In this document: in pieces, positions 11,539-21,416 of the stretch | How the letters are laid out: each line of letters begins with the position of its first letter | Numbering within the stretch: the first letter of the stretch is position 1 | NCBI RefSeq assembly: GCF_002865645.1 | Contig: NW_020194519.1 | Coordinates: forward strand, 927,542 to 991,541 | Direction of reading: 5' to 3' | Length of the DNA stretch: 64,000 nucleotides | Source of the DNA: Hyaloscypha bicolor E | Lineage: Eukaryota > Ascomycota > Leotiomycetes > Helotiales > Hyaloscyphaceae | Translations under genes and position numbers: made by a program | The notes under the pieces: model-generated | The model's input: only the letters and a program-made list of their open reading frames with translations | The model's database searches: none | What the model was told of the DNA's origin: nothing

Positions 11539-12204
11539 TCAATCCCAGTCATCACCATCATCACTGTCATCCTTCTTGGCCTTCTTCACACCAAACTTAA
11601 TCGAAGCATCCACCGTAGCCTTCGCCCTCTGTATGACGCCACATTGCAATAACCTCGCCTCCAGATCTTTCGTGGTAAACGTATCTTGTGTATATCCCAA
11701 ACCCTCAAACCCCACAATCCGGTCCACACTGACCCCGTTGACGAATGCTAGCACGCAAGGAAGAACCTGGATCTTCAGCTTCGTAACCAGAAATGGGGCA
11801 TTCTCGACATTCATTTTCAGGAATCTGGTATCGAAATGCTTTGGTGCCAGACTCTACCAGATATCAATTTCCGTTCCAGTCAAAAGAGGAAGAGGTATCA
11901 CCTCCAAATGCCCATCCATAACCCCACACCTAGCGAAATCTTCCTTTGCAAAATGCACGACTGCATACTTAACAGTTGTCGTCAAATCCATCAAGGCTTT
12001 CTCCTCCTTGATCTCTGTATAATTGCCAAACCCTTCATTTTTCTGCGCTTTCGCACGCGTGAATTCGGAATGCAATTGTTGAATTCTCTGTTCGCGGAAG
12101 GCGTCGAGGGCTGGTGAGTCTTCGAGGGATGCTATCAGAGCATCTTCGTCGTCGGAATTGTTGGCATCGAGTATAGAGGCAACGTGTGAATCCAGGTTGG
12201 CCAT
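11539..12204 (-). CDS. TXNDC9/Plp1-type phosducin-like thioredoxin-fold protein
   Basis: This is a cytosolic phosducin-like protein; relatives act as CCT-chaperonin cofactors in tubulin and actin folding. Two exons are inferred, 12204-11902 and 11853-11539, split by a 48-bp intron at 11854-11901 (GTGATA donor, GGTAG acceptor), giving 205 residues. It starts MANLDSHV; an in-frame upstream ATG at 12252 is possible, but MANLDS is the usual family start. The N-terminal part is acidic and helical. The thioredoxin fold runs from VKYAVVHFAKEDFARC through LAPKHFDTRFLKMNVENAPF to KLKIQVLPCVLAFVNG. The CxxC of true thioredoxins is absent, as expected for this family. The C-terminus ends in an acidic DDSDDGDDWD tail. 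The promoter is shared with the divergent GDP-mannose transporter. Confidence 0.92.
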
Positions 12205-12787
12205 TGTGGTTGCGGGGATGGGATGCGAATTAATTTGAGGAGGGGAGAGCACTGGCGAGGAACACGCGTTGAAGCCACTGCAAATCTGCCGGTGCAGGGA
12301 GTTTCACGCGTGGCTCTAGCCAGATGTGGACGACCGTTTCCCCTCAAACGGCCTGCATTAAAAGAACGACTTTCTTGTGAGACGGCATTTCGAGGAAATA
12401 GCTCATTCCTACCTTCTTCGTATTTGTACTATTTTGCTTGTCTTGAGAATAAAAGTTGGAAGAGACTCGTATCCTCCAAAACCCATTCACATCTTGCGTC
12501 ATACCCCTGTCATCCCGTCTAAAATTAACGACCGCTAAGATTTCGTAAGGAGAGGCCAAATACTTTATTCCGTTCAGCAACATCAACCTTTTCTCCAGGA
12601 CCCCGAATCCACCACCGCTCATTTCAACAGTGCGAGAAACGCCGACCGATGCAGCGATACTGACGGCCCTGCACTTTTCGCGAATCCTTCTACGCCGACG
12701 ATCCCATCGCTCCCTCCAATTTCCCCTTTGTGACACTTGCGCGTCCGGCAAAGCCCCTTGTAGCAGACACCACACCCAACCTTCAAG
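12205..12787. promoter_or_regulatory. Divergent promoter, TXNDC9-like / GDP-mannose transporter
   Basis: A 583-bp region lies between two head-to-head housekeeping genes. The transporter side ends in a CT/CCAAT-poor pyrimidine leader directly before its ATG. No TATA box is evident. No independent gene is supported, although long frames cross it. Confidence 0.5.
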
Positions 12788-14136
12788 ATGGATGACAAGA
12801 AGAGTGAAGACTATGCCATCAAGATGCCCGAGATCGAGATGCGCAACTTCAATGGGCGGGCGTCGCCTACGCAGCAGGAACCTTTCCTCGGCGGCGCGAG
12901 GAAGAGTACAAGGTCCAGCGCCCACCATCACCTAGGCCTTTCGAACATCACGAATAGTCCCCCGATCTCAATTTTGGCGTATTGTTTGGCTTCGATATCT
13001 ATGACGATTACCAATAAATATTGTGTCTCAGGCGCGAACTGGAATCTGAACTTCTTTTACTTGGCGATTCAAGTTTGTGTTCTGTGTCCAAGAGAGGGGT
13101 ACGTGGCTGACAATAGGTAGTCTCTTGTGTGTATTGTTGCCATTATGTTGTGCAAACAAGCGGGCTTGATCACGAATTTGGCGCCGTTTGACTCGAAAAA
13201 GGCAAAGACATGTAAGCAGGAATTCTAATCCCAGAAGCGTGCAATGGCTGATATTTAATAGGGTTCCCTATCTCTCTCCTCCTCGTTGGCATGATCTATA
13301 CGAGCACCAAAGCGCTTCAATTCCTTTCCGTCCCGGTATACACGATTTTCAAGAATTTGACGACTATTGTCATTGCATATGGAGAAGTCCTGTGGTTCGG
13401 AGGGAGCGTTACGGCATCAGCACTCTTCTCTTTCGGGCTCATGGTTCTCAGCTCTGTGGTTGCTGCGTGGGCGGATATCCAGCATGCGTTATACGGCCAA
13501 GCAGAGATCAAAGGCTCAGATGCTGCGTTGGCTCTCTCAACTTTGAATGCTGGATATGCGTGGATGGGAATGAACGTTTTCTGCACAGCCGCATACGTTC
13601 TGTCAATGCGAAAGGTTATCAAGAAGATGAACTTCAAGGATTGGGACAGTACGTTATTAGGCCCCGGAATCCTCAATGGATGCTAACCTCTTGCAGCAAT
13701 GTTCTACAACAACCTCCTGACCATCCCCGTTCTCCTCCTCTGCTCATTCATCTTCGAAAACTGGACCCACGATAACATTGCCCTGAACTTCCCCATCGAA
13801 TCCCGAAACAATCTCATTATTGGATTCATCTACTCTGGTCTAGCAACAATTTTCATATCCTACTGCTCTGCCTGGTGCATCCGAGTCACCTCCTCAACTA
13901 CCTACTCCATGGTCGGCGCCCTCAACAAACTCCCCATCGCCGTCTCAGGACTCGTCTTCTTCGCCGCACCCGTCACATTCGGATCTGTGTCCGCAATTAT
14001 CATCGGCTTCATCAGCGGAATCGTCTACACCTGGGCAAAAGTCAGACAGACACAGATGAACAAGATGCAGTTACCGACCTCGCAACCAGTTATGAGCGCT
14101 AGTTCGCAGAGCAGTCGAGATGCTTCAAGTGCATAG
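12788..14136 (+). CDS. GDP-mannose transporter (VRG4/GMT type)
   Basis: This Golgi nucleotide-sugar antiporter imports GDP-mannose for protein and sphingolipid mannosylation. Four exons are rebuilt: 12788-13072, 13121-13211, 13262-13648 and 13697-14136, giving 1203 nt and 400 residues, the usual family size. Introns are 48-50 bp with GT-AG ends; the first has a GGCTGAC branch motif. About ten hydrophobic segments are visible, starting [18 protein letters not shown]. The substrate-recognition motif GALNK appears in [14 protein letters not shown]. The N-terminal ~55 residues are cytosolic and polar. The MIPC synthase subunit at 19.8 kb uses the GDP-mannose that this carrier supplies. The assignment is very secure. 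Confidence 0.96.
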
Positions 14137-14499
14137 ACTTTCCACCCCCCTTTTCGTAGATTTGGGAATAGAAGCTTCATCTAGAACGGTTTAATTAACG
14201 ACCGTGCGGGGACGGAGAAGATCTTCATTTGTGTATTATACCTTTTTCTTCTTCTTTGTTCTTTATTCCTTGACTTGCGCTTTTAGAAGGTGGGGTGGAA
14301 GGATGGATTCCTTGGTTTGCGATATGCATGAGGGGTTGAAGAGTTGATAGAATCGATTCGGGTGGGCGCAAATAGTGTAGGGAGTATGGTGGCACGCAAG
14401 AACAGCAGAATATGAATAATGGTATCTAGAAATCATGTCTTGTTCTTCTCCCATTTCCCCCCTTCTCTCTCAAATCCCTTGTTCTTCTTAGCTTCTCCA
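14137..14499. other. 3' flank between convergent genes
   Basis: The 363-bp intergenic stretch lies between the convergent ends of the GDP-mannose transporter and the thioesterase. No gene is supported; a CT-rich patch occurs around 14250-14270 and 14440-14475. Confidence 0.4.
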
Positions 14500-14925
14500 T
14501 CATAATTTGCTCCTCTCCCACGTAACAACTTTCGTCAAGTTCCCTTTGGCAATGAGTTTCCCTTCACACTTCACATGCCCCTCACAAAACACGACCTTCT
14601 TCCCCCTTCTCACCACCCGTCCCTCAACCTCGTACACTTTCCCCTCCCCAGGCATAGCATCTAATATCTGAAAACTCGACGCAATGGTAGCTACCGACTC
14701 TCCATCTTTCAAACTCGGGATAACGGCCAGGAAACATGCGGAATCGATGAGCAGGGAGGAGATGCCGCCATGTACGGTGTTAGAGGGCGTTAAGTGGATG
14801 GGCGCGGTTGTGAAGTTGAGAATTGCGAGGTTGTTAAATTGGGATTTGAGGGTTACGCCGAGGGTGGTGTGGATTGGGGTTGCGAGGACGGAGCAAGTGA
14901 AGTTTTTGGTGTACGAAGAGGACAT
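14500..14925 (-). CDS. Hotdog-fold acyl-CoA thioesterase (PaaI/4HBT family)
   Basis: A single-exon, 141-residue protein of the PaaI-like thioesterase family, which hydrolyses acyl- or aryl-CoA thioesters. The diagnostic central helix is visible as NTVHGGISSLLIDSACFLAV (HGG motif followed by the acidic catalytic residue in LLIDS, around residues 51-66). Flanking beta strands include ATIASSFQILDAMPGEG, and the protein closes with KVVFCEGHVKCEGKLIAKGN. Length is typical for the family (~140). The substrate cannot be told from the sequence; no mitochondrial presequence is obvious. It is divergently arranged with MMM1 across ~330 bp. Confidence 0.85.
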   Translation of the reverse strand: MSSSYTKNFTCSVLATPIHTTLGVTLKSQFNNLAILNFTTAPIHLTPSNTVHGGISSLLIDSACFLAVIPSLKDGESVATIASSFQILDAMPGEGKVYEVEGRVVRRGKKVVFCEGHVKCEGKLIAKGNLTKVVTWERSKL

Positions 14926-15256
14926 GGTTGATTTGAGGGCTTGATATAGTTCATCTCGGAATTAAAGAGATATAGAGATGATAGAAAAGAGGGCTTAAGT
15001 GCAGTTCATGTTTGAGGAATGGGGATGCAGTCTCATGATAATAACTCTCATCCGTTCTCTTGTGAATGATGCGAGGGAGTGAAGCGGGCTTCAGCCTTGC
15101 CTCGGCTGCACCAATGACGTCGAAGTCGCGCCTCCAAATTTCTCTCGCGTTGTTTCAATGTCCTGACCACACTTCAATGAACGAGCTGGTCTCGCCATTC
15201 AACCACAGCCCCAATTCTTCCCCGAACCTCTGGGGAAGCTCAAGAGTCCGTCTGTA
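14926..15256. promoter_or_regulatory. Divergent promoter, thioesterase / MMM1
   Basis: The 331-bp head-to-head region must carry both promoters. TGACGTCG at about 15115 contains a CRE/ATF-like TGACGTC core, a plausible bZIP site. No other elements are clear. Confidence 0.4.
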
Positions 15257-16563
15257 ATGGCAGCTCCCGATGCCGCACCTCCACTCCCCAAGACCGAATC
15301 CTCGTAAGCTGCCTAATCGCCTCGAATCACGCAAGGCTGACACTCTACCCCCTCAGACTCTCCTTCACCCAAGGCCTGCTCCTCGGCCAACTCTCCATCG
15401 TTCTCCTGCTCGGCGCATTCATAAAATTCTTCATCTTCGGGGACCCGCCGTCCGCAGACGTAACTGCCTCTCTGCGCGCCACCGAACGGCGTTCTCGCAC
15501 TTTGGCACACAAACGCTCTCTCCTCTCCCTCCGCTCCACCTCCACTCCATCTTCTCAAACTCGCACGTTGCAGAAAAAAAGGTCTTCGGTGCTAAGAAAT
15601 CCTCCACCTTTGACGACGAATACGATACTGAGTAAGACATATTATAACGTTGATGCACATCAGCCGGAAAGTCTGGATTGGTTCAATGTGCTGATTGCCC
15701 AGACCATCGCACAGTTCCGTTCAGATGCACAACACGATGACGCTATTCTAACGTCTCTTACGCAGGCCCTGAATTCTAATTCGAGGCCTGACTTTCTGGA
15801 TGAGATTAAAATCACGGAGCTAAGTCTTGGGGAGGATTTCCCGATTTTCAGCAATTGTAGAGTTATTCCTGTGGATGAGGATGGGCTTGTGTTGGGCGAT
15901 ATAAGGAAAGGGGGAGTGGGGGGAGGGGAAAGGGAGCATGGGAGGTTGCAGGCGAGGATGGATGTTGATTTATCGGATTTCATCACCCTGGCTCTGGAAA
16001 CTAAGCTCTTGCTCAACTACCCGAAACCGCTGGTTGCTATTCTACCCGTTGCTCTCGCGGTATCTGTTGTGAGGTTTTCGGGGACTTTGTCAATATCTTT
16101 CGTTCCCGGGACAGCAGGGAACGCTACCACACTCGCTTTTAGTTTTCTCGATGATTACCGACTCGATTTGTCGATCCGGAGTCTTGTAGGAAGCAGAAGC
16201 CGATTACAAGATGTTCCTAAGATCGCTCAATTAGTAGAGCAGAGACTGCATATGTGGTTCGACGAACGCTGCGTTGAGCCACGCTTTCAACAGATCGAGC
16301 TACCTAGTTTGTGGCCAAGGAAGAAGAATACTAGGGGTGGGGAGGAGGGAGTAGGAGTCGAGAGGGAGAGTTTGGGCAGGGCGAAAGGGAAGGAGGTCCA
16401 GAGAGATCTGAGGGAGGAGGCGAGGAGAGAGGTAGAGGCGGAACAGAGGGCCAAGGTGGAAAGTGAGAGGGTTGAGGCGGAAGGTCTCAGGTGGCGGAGA
16501 CGTGCGAGGGGCGAGGAGTATGCGATGCCTGGGAGCATGCCGGGTGGGTTGGGGATGACTTGA
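15257..16563 (+). CDS. mmm1: Maintenance of mitochondrial morphology protein 1 (ERMES subunit)
   Basis: This is the ER-anchored subunit of the ERMES tether that moves phospholipids between ER and mitochondria. Two exons: 15257-15303 and 15357-16563, with a 53-bp intron (GTAAGC...CTCAG); joined length 1254 nt, 417 residues. The N-terminus is short and luminal, followed by the conserved [20 protein letters not shown] and a transmembrane segment running into [10 protein letters not shown]. The SMP lipid-binding domain spans about residues 115-330, with [17 protein letters not shown] and [17 protein letters not shown]. An Arg/Glu-rich C-terminal extension (about 345-400) is variable in the family. 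It converges with the SDR gene; the 3' ends are 166 bp apart. Confidence 0.95.
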
Positions 16564-16729
16564 CTCAATCGAAATATCTCAACTCATTTTCCTTCATGAG
16601 CTTTTGGTGATGAATTCTGAATAGCAACGAGTGTCTGCTAAGTTTCTTCCGTACTGATACAAAGCGCTGTACTTGAATTATTTTCTTCTCCTTCCCCAGC
16701 TCAAGTGGGCAGCTTCCTTCATTCACGCC

Positions 16730-17684
16730 TCACTGCGTCACAGCATCCTTCAGTCCATCAAGACTCCAGAACTTTCCACTCTCCGCAGTTGTAGCCCGAT
16801 TCACAAAGCTCAGACATCGTCTGATCGATTCTTCAGGCTGCAGTGGCGCCTATCAACAAATATCAGAACGTTTCTTGCTTCTCAAACTTGCACCGGAGTA
16901 ACTCACATAAGCACCCATCCCCTCACCAGCAAGATCAGTATTCGCCCACCCTGGATTCAGTGCCAAAAACGTGAACCCTCTCTCCTTAAACCTACTTCCG
17001 TCAGTACAGTTCATTTCTCATGCTGGTGAAAGCATACTCATTGTGGAATTTAAGACTAGCCATCGTGATGCCGGCCTTCGTCACGGAATAACTCGCAAAA
17101 TTCAGATGCGGATTCTCCTCTGAGTACTTGATATCACCGAGCATGGAAGCGAGATTGACGACCTTCTTCTCGGTACCGTTGGATAGGAGGGGGAGGAGGG
17201 CGAGCGTGAAGAAGACTTGCGCCGTGACGTTGATGCGGAACTGCTCGTCCCATTCCTGGGGTGTCGAGTGCGAGATTCCTTGGTCGAAGGAGGCGCCGGC
17301 GCCGGTCATGATTCCTGCGTTGCTGTTTTTGTGTTAGCATTTTCCATATTCTCTTCATCAAAACGAAAACTTACTTAATCAGGACGTCGATTTTGCCTCC
17401 TCCGACTTTAGAGATTTCTTCAGCGACAACGGGGAAGGAGTCGAAGGCTCCGAGATCAGCTTTTACTGCGACGACACGTGGTCCGAGAAGTGGTTGGAGT
17501 TGAGTTGCTTTGGACGGGTCTCGGACGACTGCTATCACGAGGTTTTGGGGGTCTTGGGTGAGCTGTTTCACCCATTCCAGCTACGAGTACAGTGTCAGCG
17601 AGGAAGCAGGGTAGTCAGGGTGTTGACATGGGGACGCACTCCCAAACCTCTGGCTGCGCCGGTGACGACTATTGTGCGAGACAT
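16730..17684 (-). CDS. Short-chain dehydrogenase/reductase (SDR)
   Basis: This is an NAD(P)-dependent SDR of unknown substrate. Five exons are inferred: 17684-17640, 17580-17375, 17322-17038, 16991-16907 and 16849-16730, totalling 741 nt and 246 residues, the classical SDR size. All introns are GT-AG and 46-58 bp; the last one begins GTGAGT. Visible motifs are the cofactor loop TGAARGLG (residues 8-15), LINNAGIM before the active site, and the catalytic Tyr/Lys in SYSVTKAG. The late LNPGWANTDLAGEG is typical of the carbonyl-reductase-like (CsgA/sniffer) SDRs, which is my best subfamily guess. The reading frame is intact after splicing. Confidence 0.9.
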
Positions 17685-19774
17685 GATGTGAGTCTGTTCG
17701 GGTTGGGGGTTTGTGGTTTTATGTGAAGGTGGTGATGAGATGAGACAAGTTATGGAATGTGCTTAAGAAAGTGTTGTTTTGTGTTGTTGCAATTGAGTTC
17801 ACAGTTCACCTTGAGCTACCTCTTATATATCCAATCCACACCGGCGATAGCTCTGCATCTCCATTCACTTCAACCCGCTTATAAATCGTTGCCTGGTCAT
17901 TATTGACGCTGTGCGGCGTCGAGCTTGCTGCTCCTGAGGCAATTCTGTATATCCGTCTGCCATGTAAATCCAGAGTTGTACAGGAGGGTATGCGAAGACA
18001 GCCACAACCTTTCCGTTTCGGAACATTGCTTCGGAGTTTAGCCTGTCGGGGGATGGGGATTGGATGTTGTTGAGAGGCCGGAGATACTGGATTGGGGAAA
18101 TGTTGGAGGGGTGATTAGTGAACAGGGAGGCAAACGCCCGAAACTACGGACGTATCTGTGTTTGATGGAAATGTGAACGGAGGAGAGAGACGCAAAGGAG
18201 AATTGAGACGTCATTGAGGATTATGCTCGGAAATGCTTGGTAATGCAATAGGAAATGAGTTTTTAGAAAAGGATCTCTTGCGAGGAATTTGTGTCTTGCT
18301 GTGGTGACTCTAGGTGTAGGGATTACAACAGAACATAACGCATATAGGTGTGAGAAAATTCTTACACTTCAAACAAGATTCTCTCCGTTAAATAGAGCAG
18401 CGACTTAGTAAATAGGCTGATACTGGCTAGACAAAAAATATCAAGATGAAAGTGTGAAACTCGTGAAGTTCATGAGCTTGAAACGAGCAGTGTAGAGGAA
18501 TTGGCTCACGTTTTTGATGCTGCATCCATCGCGAGCGACTCTCTCTTGCCTTCCAAAACTTGTGAAGCTGGCGTCCAGAAAGATAAGAATCTATAAGTAT
18601 CTGTGACTTCCACGTGGGTATCCTTAGAGCTGAGTTTGGAATCACATCTGCCAACTCATACTAGGATAATAAGCTCACTCTCATCATCACCGCCACTAAG
18701 CGTCGGACAACCTCGCATTCGCTATTCCGCCTTCCAATGCGAAGCCCACTTTTCAGGCTGTGGAAAGCTCAAAGTTTGTTCCAGGCTCCTGCAGAAGGGG
18801 ATGCAATGAATGACAAGGGAGGGCCTTGAAGCTTTGTGCTCATCCGAACTTGCCGGGCATCAGCTCAGCAGACGAATCATGCATAAACCTGAAAGCCTCA
18901 AAGCTTCGCACCAGAGCCAGATACTCGGAATCAATCGGTCCATCTGATTACACTCAACTGGGAATGTCACTGGAACCCCTCCACTGGCTCCAAAAAGGTG
19001 GGATCGTCCCGCATTGCTGCCCCTCCATCCGGTGCTACGTACGACATACTACTGCAGAAAGTCAAACAAGCATAAACACGACAATCAGACCCTCAAGTCC
19101 TGAGGCTTGGCCACGCGTCTGCTTTTGCACACTCCAATGGCCTCTCCCTCGTCTGACGCCCACGCCTCAGAATCACGTCAAGCAGAGACGGCTCCCTCGG
19201 CGCTCGGTTTGCGACGATGATGGGCCAGTGAGATGCCCTGCTAACCGGTTGACAACTTCCGTCCCATTCTGGATGCGGTATGGAGTGCGTGCTTACATAG
19301 TAAATGGATTTACTCGCTGGCGCAGCAAGAAAGCGGAGACGGACTCGATCGCGGCCCCGGCGTGTCAAGAACTCGGAGCCGAATTGAAACCCCTGGAGAT
19401 TTGACATGAAAAACGGAGGCCCGCCTTGACCGATAAGAGAATTTATTCTCGCGCGTGCCCTTGCCTCTTCATTTCAACCTCACCTCGCCTCACCTCACCT
19501 CTTCTCCAACCTCCTAAATTCCTTCTTCTCCTCTCTACGATCCTTTTCTTCTTTCCAACGTGCGGCTTGCGATTGACCCGACGACGCTCCTTTGCACATT
19601 TTAACGGCTGTGAAATTTGTGGCAGTGAGCATTGGGCTTCCTTGGCAGCTTGGCCGACGCGCATCCCTTCGACATTTGTATATACATCCTCGACCTCGAT
19701 GCAGACCTAACCTACGACATCCCCCCTCTTGTATACTATCTCCCCTCACCCTCGCTGCTGGGAAAATCTCCAAG
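17685..19774. promoter_or_regulatory. Long divergent intergenic region, SDR / MIPC synthase
   Basis: About 2.1 kb separates two head-to-head genes. The stretch contains a 192-codon plus-strand frame (18826-19404), but it overlaps an equally open minus-strand frame and shows no family content, so I do not call it a gene. Just upstream of the MIPC synthase ATG is a pyrimidine-rich leader (about 19450-19560) with repeated CTCACCTC units. It is likely to hold two promoters and long 5' leaders. Confidence 0.4.
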
Positions 19775-20827
19775 ATGCGCCGCGGCACCATCATCTTCCT
19801 CGTCATCAACCTCCTCGTGATCGGCTTCCTCCTCAACGCCTTCTCCACCCTCATCGGCCTCCTCTTCGAAGACGGCTCCAGCGATGCCATCCACCGCGCG
19901 GAAATCCCCGCCCCGGGTTCAGAGCTTATCGATAATCGAACACAGTTGATCCCAAAGATCATACATCAGACCTACATAAACGAGAGTATTCCCGCACAAT
20001 GGAAGGCTGGGCAGCAGAGTTGTATAGACTTGCATGATGATTACGAGTACAAGGTACATTTCCGTTCCCATCCAAGTCCAGGATTGGGTCTTGTATTGAA
20101 AAATAAGAATTGCGCTGACAAGAAATAGCTCTGGACCGACGACCTCTCCCGCGAGTTCATCAGCGCAGAGTACCCCTGGTTCCTCTCCACCTTCGACAGC
20201 TACCGCTTCCCCATCCAACGCGCCGACGCCATCCGGTACTTCGTGCTCGCCTTCTACGGCGGCATATACATCGATCTCGACGATGGCTGCAACAGGCGCC
20301 TCGACCCTCTGCTCTCGTACCCAGCATGGGTACGGCGTACCGTTCCAACAGGCATAAGTAACGACGCCATGGGCTCGGTGCCTCAACATCCGTTCTTTCT
20401 CCGCGTTATTGAATCGCTGTCCGGGTACAACAGACATTGGGTCATGCCGTACATCACGGTCATGTACTCTACGGGCCCGCTCTTCCTCTCGGTCATCTGG
20501 AAAGAATACATGGATGTCCCGCGACCAGCTGAGGAACATGTACGCATTTTGATGCCGGACGAGTACAAAGGGTTCAAGTGGAGCTTCTTCAACATCTCTC
20601 GCGGCAGCAGTTGGCATGGCAAGGACGCGCAGACAATTTTCTGGATGGGGAAGCACTGGGTGTTGCTTACTGTTGCTGGATTTGCGATAGCGGGTGTGGT
20701 CGGTTTGTGTCTTTGGAGTCTGTGGAGTATGTGGGTTATGCGTGGCATTGGGGGTAAAGGGAAGAGAGGGCTTTGGAGGCGGATTAGTGCGAAGGAGAGG
20801 TATGAGCTTGTTGATCGGATGGCGTAA
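19775..20827 (+). CDS. Mannosyl-inositol-phosphorylceramide synthase catalytic subunit (SUR1/CSH1 type)
   Basis: This Golgi glycosyltransferase transfers mannose from GDP-mannose to inositol-phosphorylceramide to make MIPC. Two exons, 19775-20053 and 20129-20827, are separated by a 75-bp intron (GTACAT donor, AATAG acceptor) and give 325 residues. It begins MRRGTIIFLVINLLVIGF, an N-terminal membrane anchor. IPKIIHQTYINESIPAQW and the sugar-binding DXD region RADAIRYFVLAFYGGIYIDL-DD are the family signature of DXD glycosyltransferases. A C-terminal membrane helix follows (HWVLLTVAGFAIAGVVGLCL). An in-frame ATG 183 bp upstream exists, but it would place a basic stretch before the anchor, so the later start is preferred. 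Its donor substrate is supplied by the GDP-mannose transporter at 12.8 kb. Confidence 0.93.
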
Positions 20828-21416
20828 CTTTCCCCCCTTGTCTGAAAGGTGTGGGAAGGGCAGAGATGATCCTTGCTAGTGCAGCATAGAGGATCTATAG
20901 AGTCTCTGTTTGGGCCTTTTAATGAGTGAGGTGCTCTCTGCTTATGTGCATGGAGTTTGGGGGGTGAAGCGCTGGTTGGGTTTAAGTGCTTGCACCTTGG
21001 TTAGATTATTGTAATTTTGAGATGAGAATATTGGATTGTTTGAATGTGTCCGCTCTCCAGAAACCTAAAATTTCTCTGAGACAAATACTGCAAGTGCAGT
21101 CTATTCTTCCACTTCCCGCCTCCTGACGCACATCCTAGACTCTTGTTCCTGATCTTTGTGCGTGGAACAATATGAGGAAGTACTCGAAGGTCAGAGCACT
21201 TTCACCTTCTGTTCTTGGGTTCTGTACGTCGCCAGCTTCAGCTGCACCCTGCCAATTATGGAAGCGAGGCTTGACCACGTGCACATCTAAATAGGCAGCC
21301 GCAGCTTCGCGAGGCTGCAAGTCAATTTTGACAGACAATTCGTATCCTTTTCACACTTGCACGTCCGACCACCTTCATCATTCTATCTCTTCCACATACA
21401 GCGCAAGCCTCAAGAC
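20828..21416. other. Intergenic
   Basis: The 3' flank of the MIPC synthase gene and 5' flank of the HET gene. No supported coding sequence. The HET-gene leader ends in a pyrimidine-rich stretch at about 21360-21400. Confidence 0.4.

Noticed and set aside
12344..12931. 195-codon minus-strand frame across the GDP-mannose transporter start
   Set aside because: It overlaps the secure first exon of the transporter on the opposite strand and has no recognisable content.
18826..19404. 192-codon plus-strand frame upstream of the MIPC synthase gene
   Set aside because: No family content, Pro/Ser/Arg-rich composition, and an overlapping open frame on the other strand. It is more likely promoter or leader DNA.
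21357..21416. Upstream extension of the first HET protein
   Set aside because: The frame is open but begins at a TTG; the first ATG is at 21417 and lies after a pyrimidine-rich leader.
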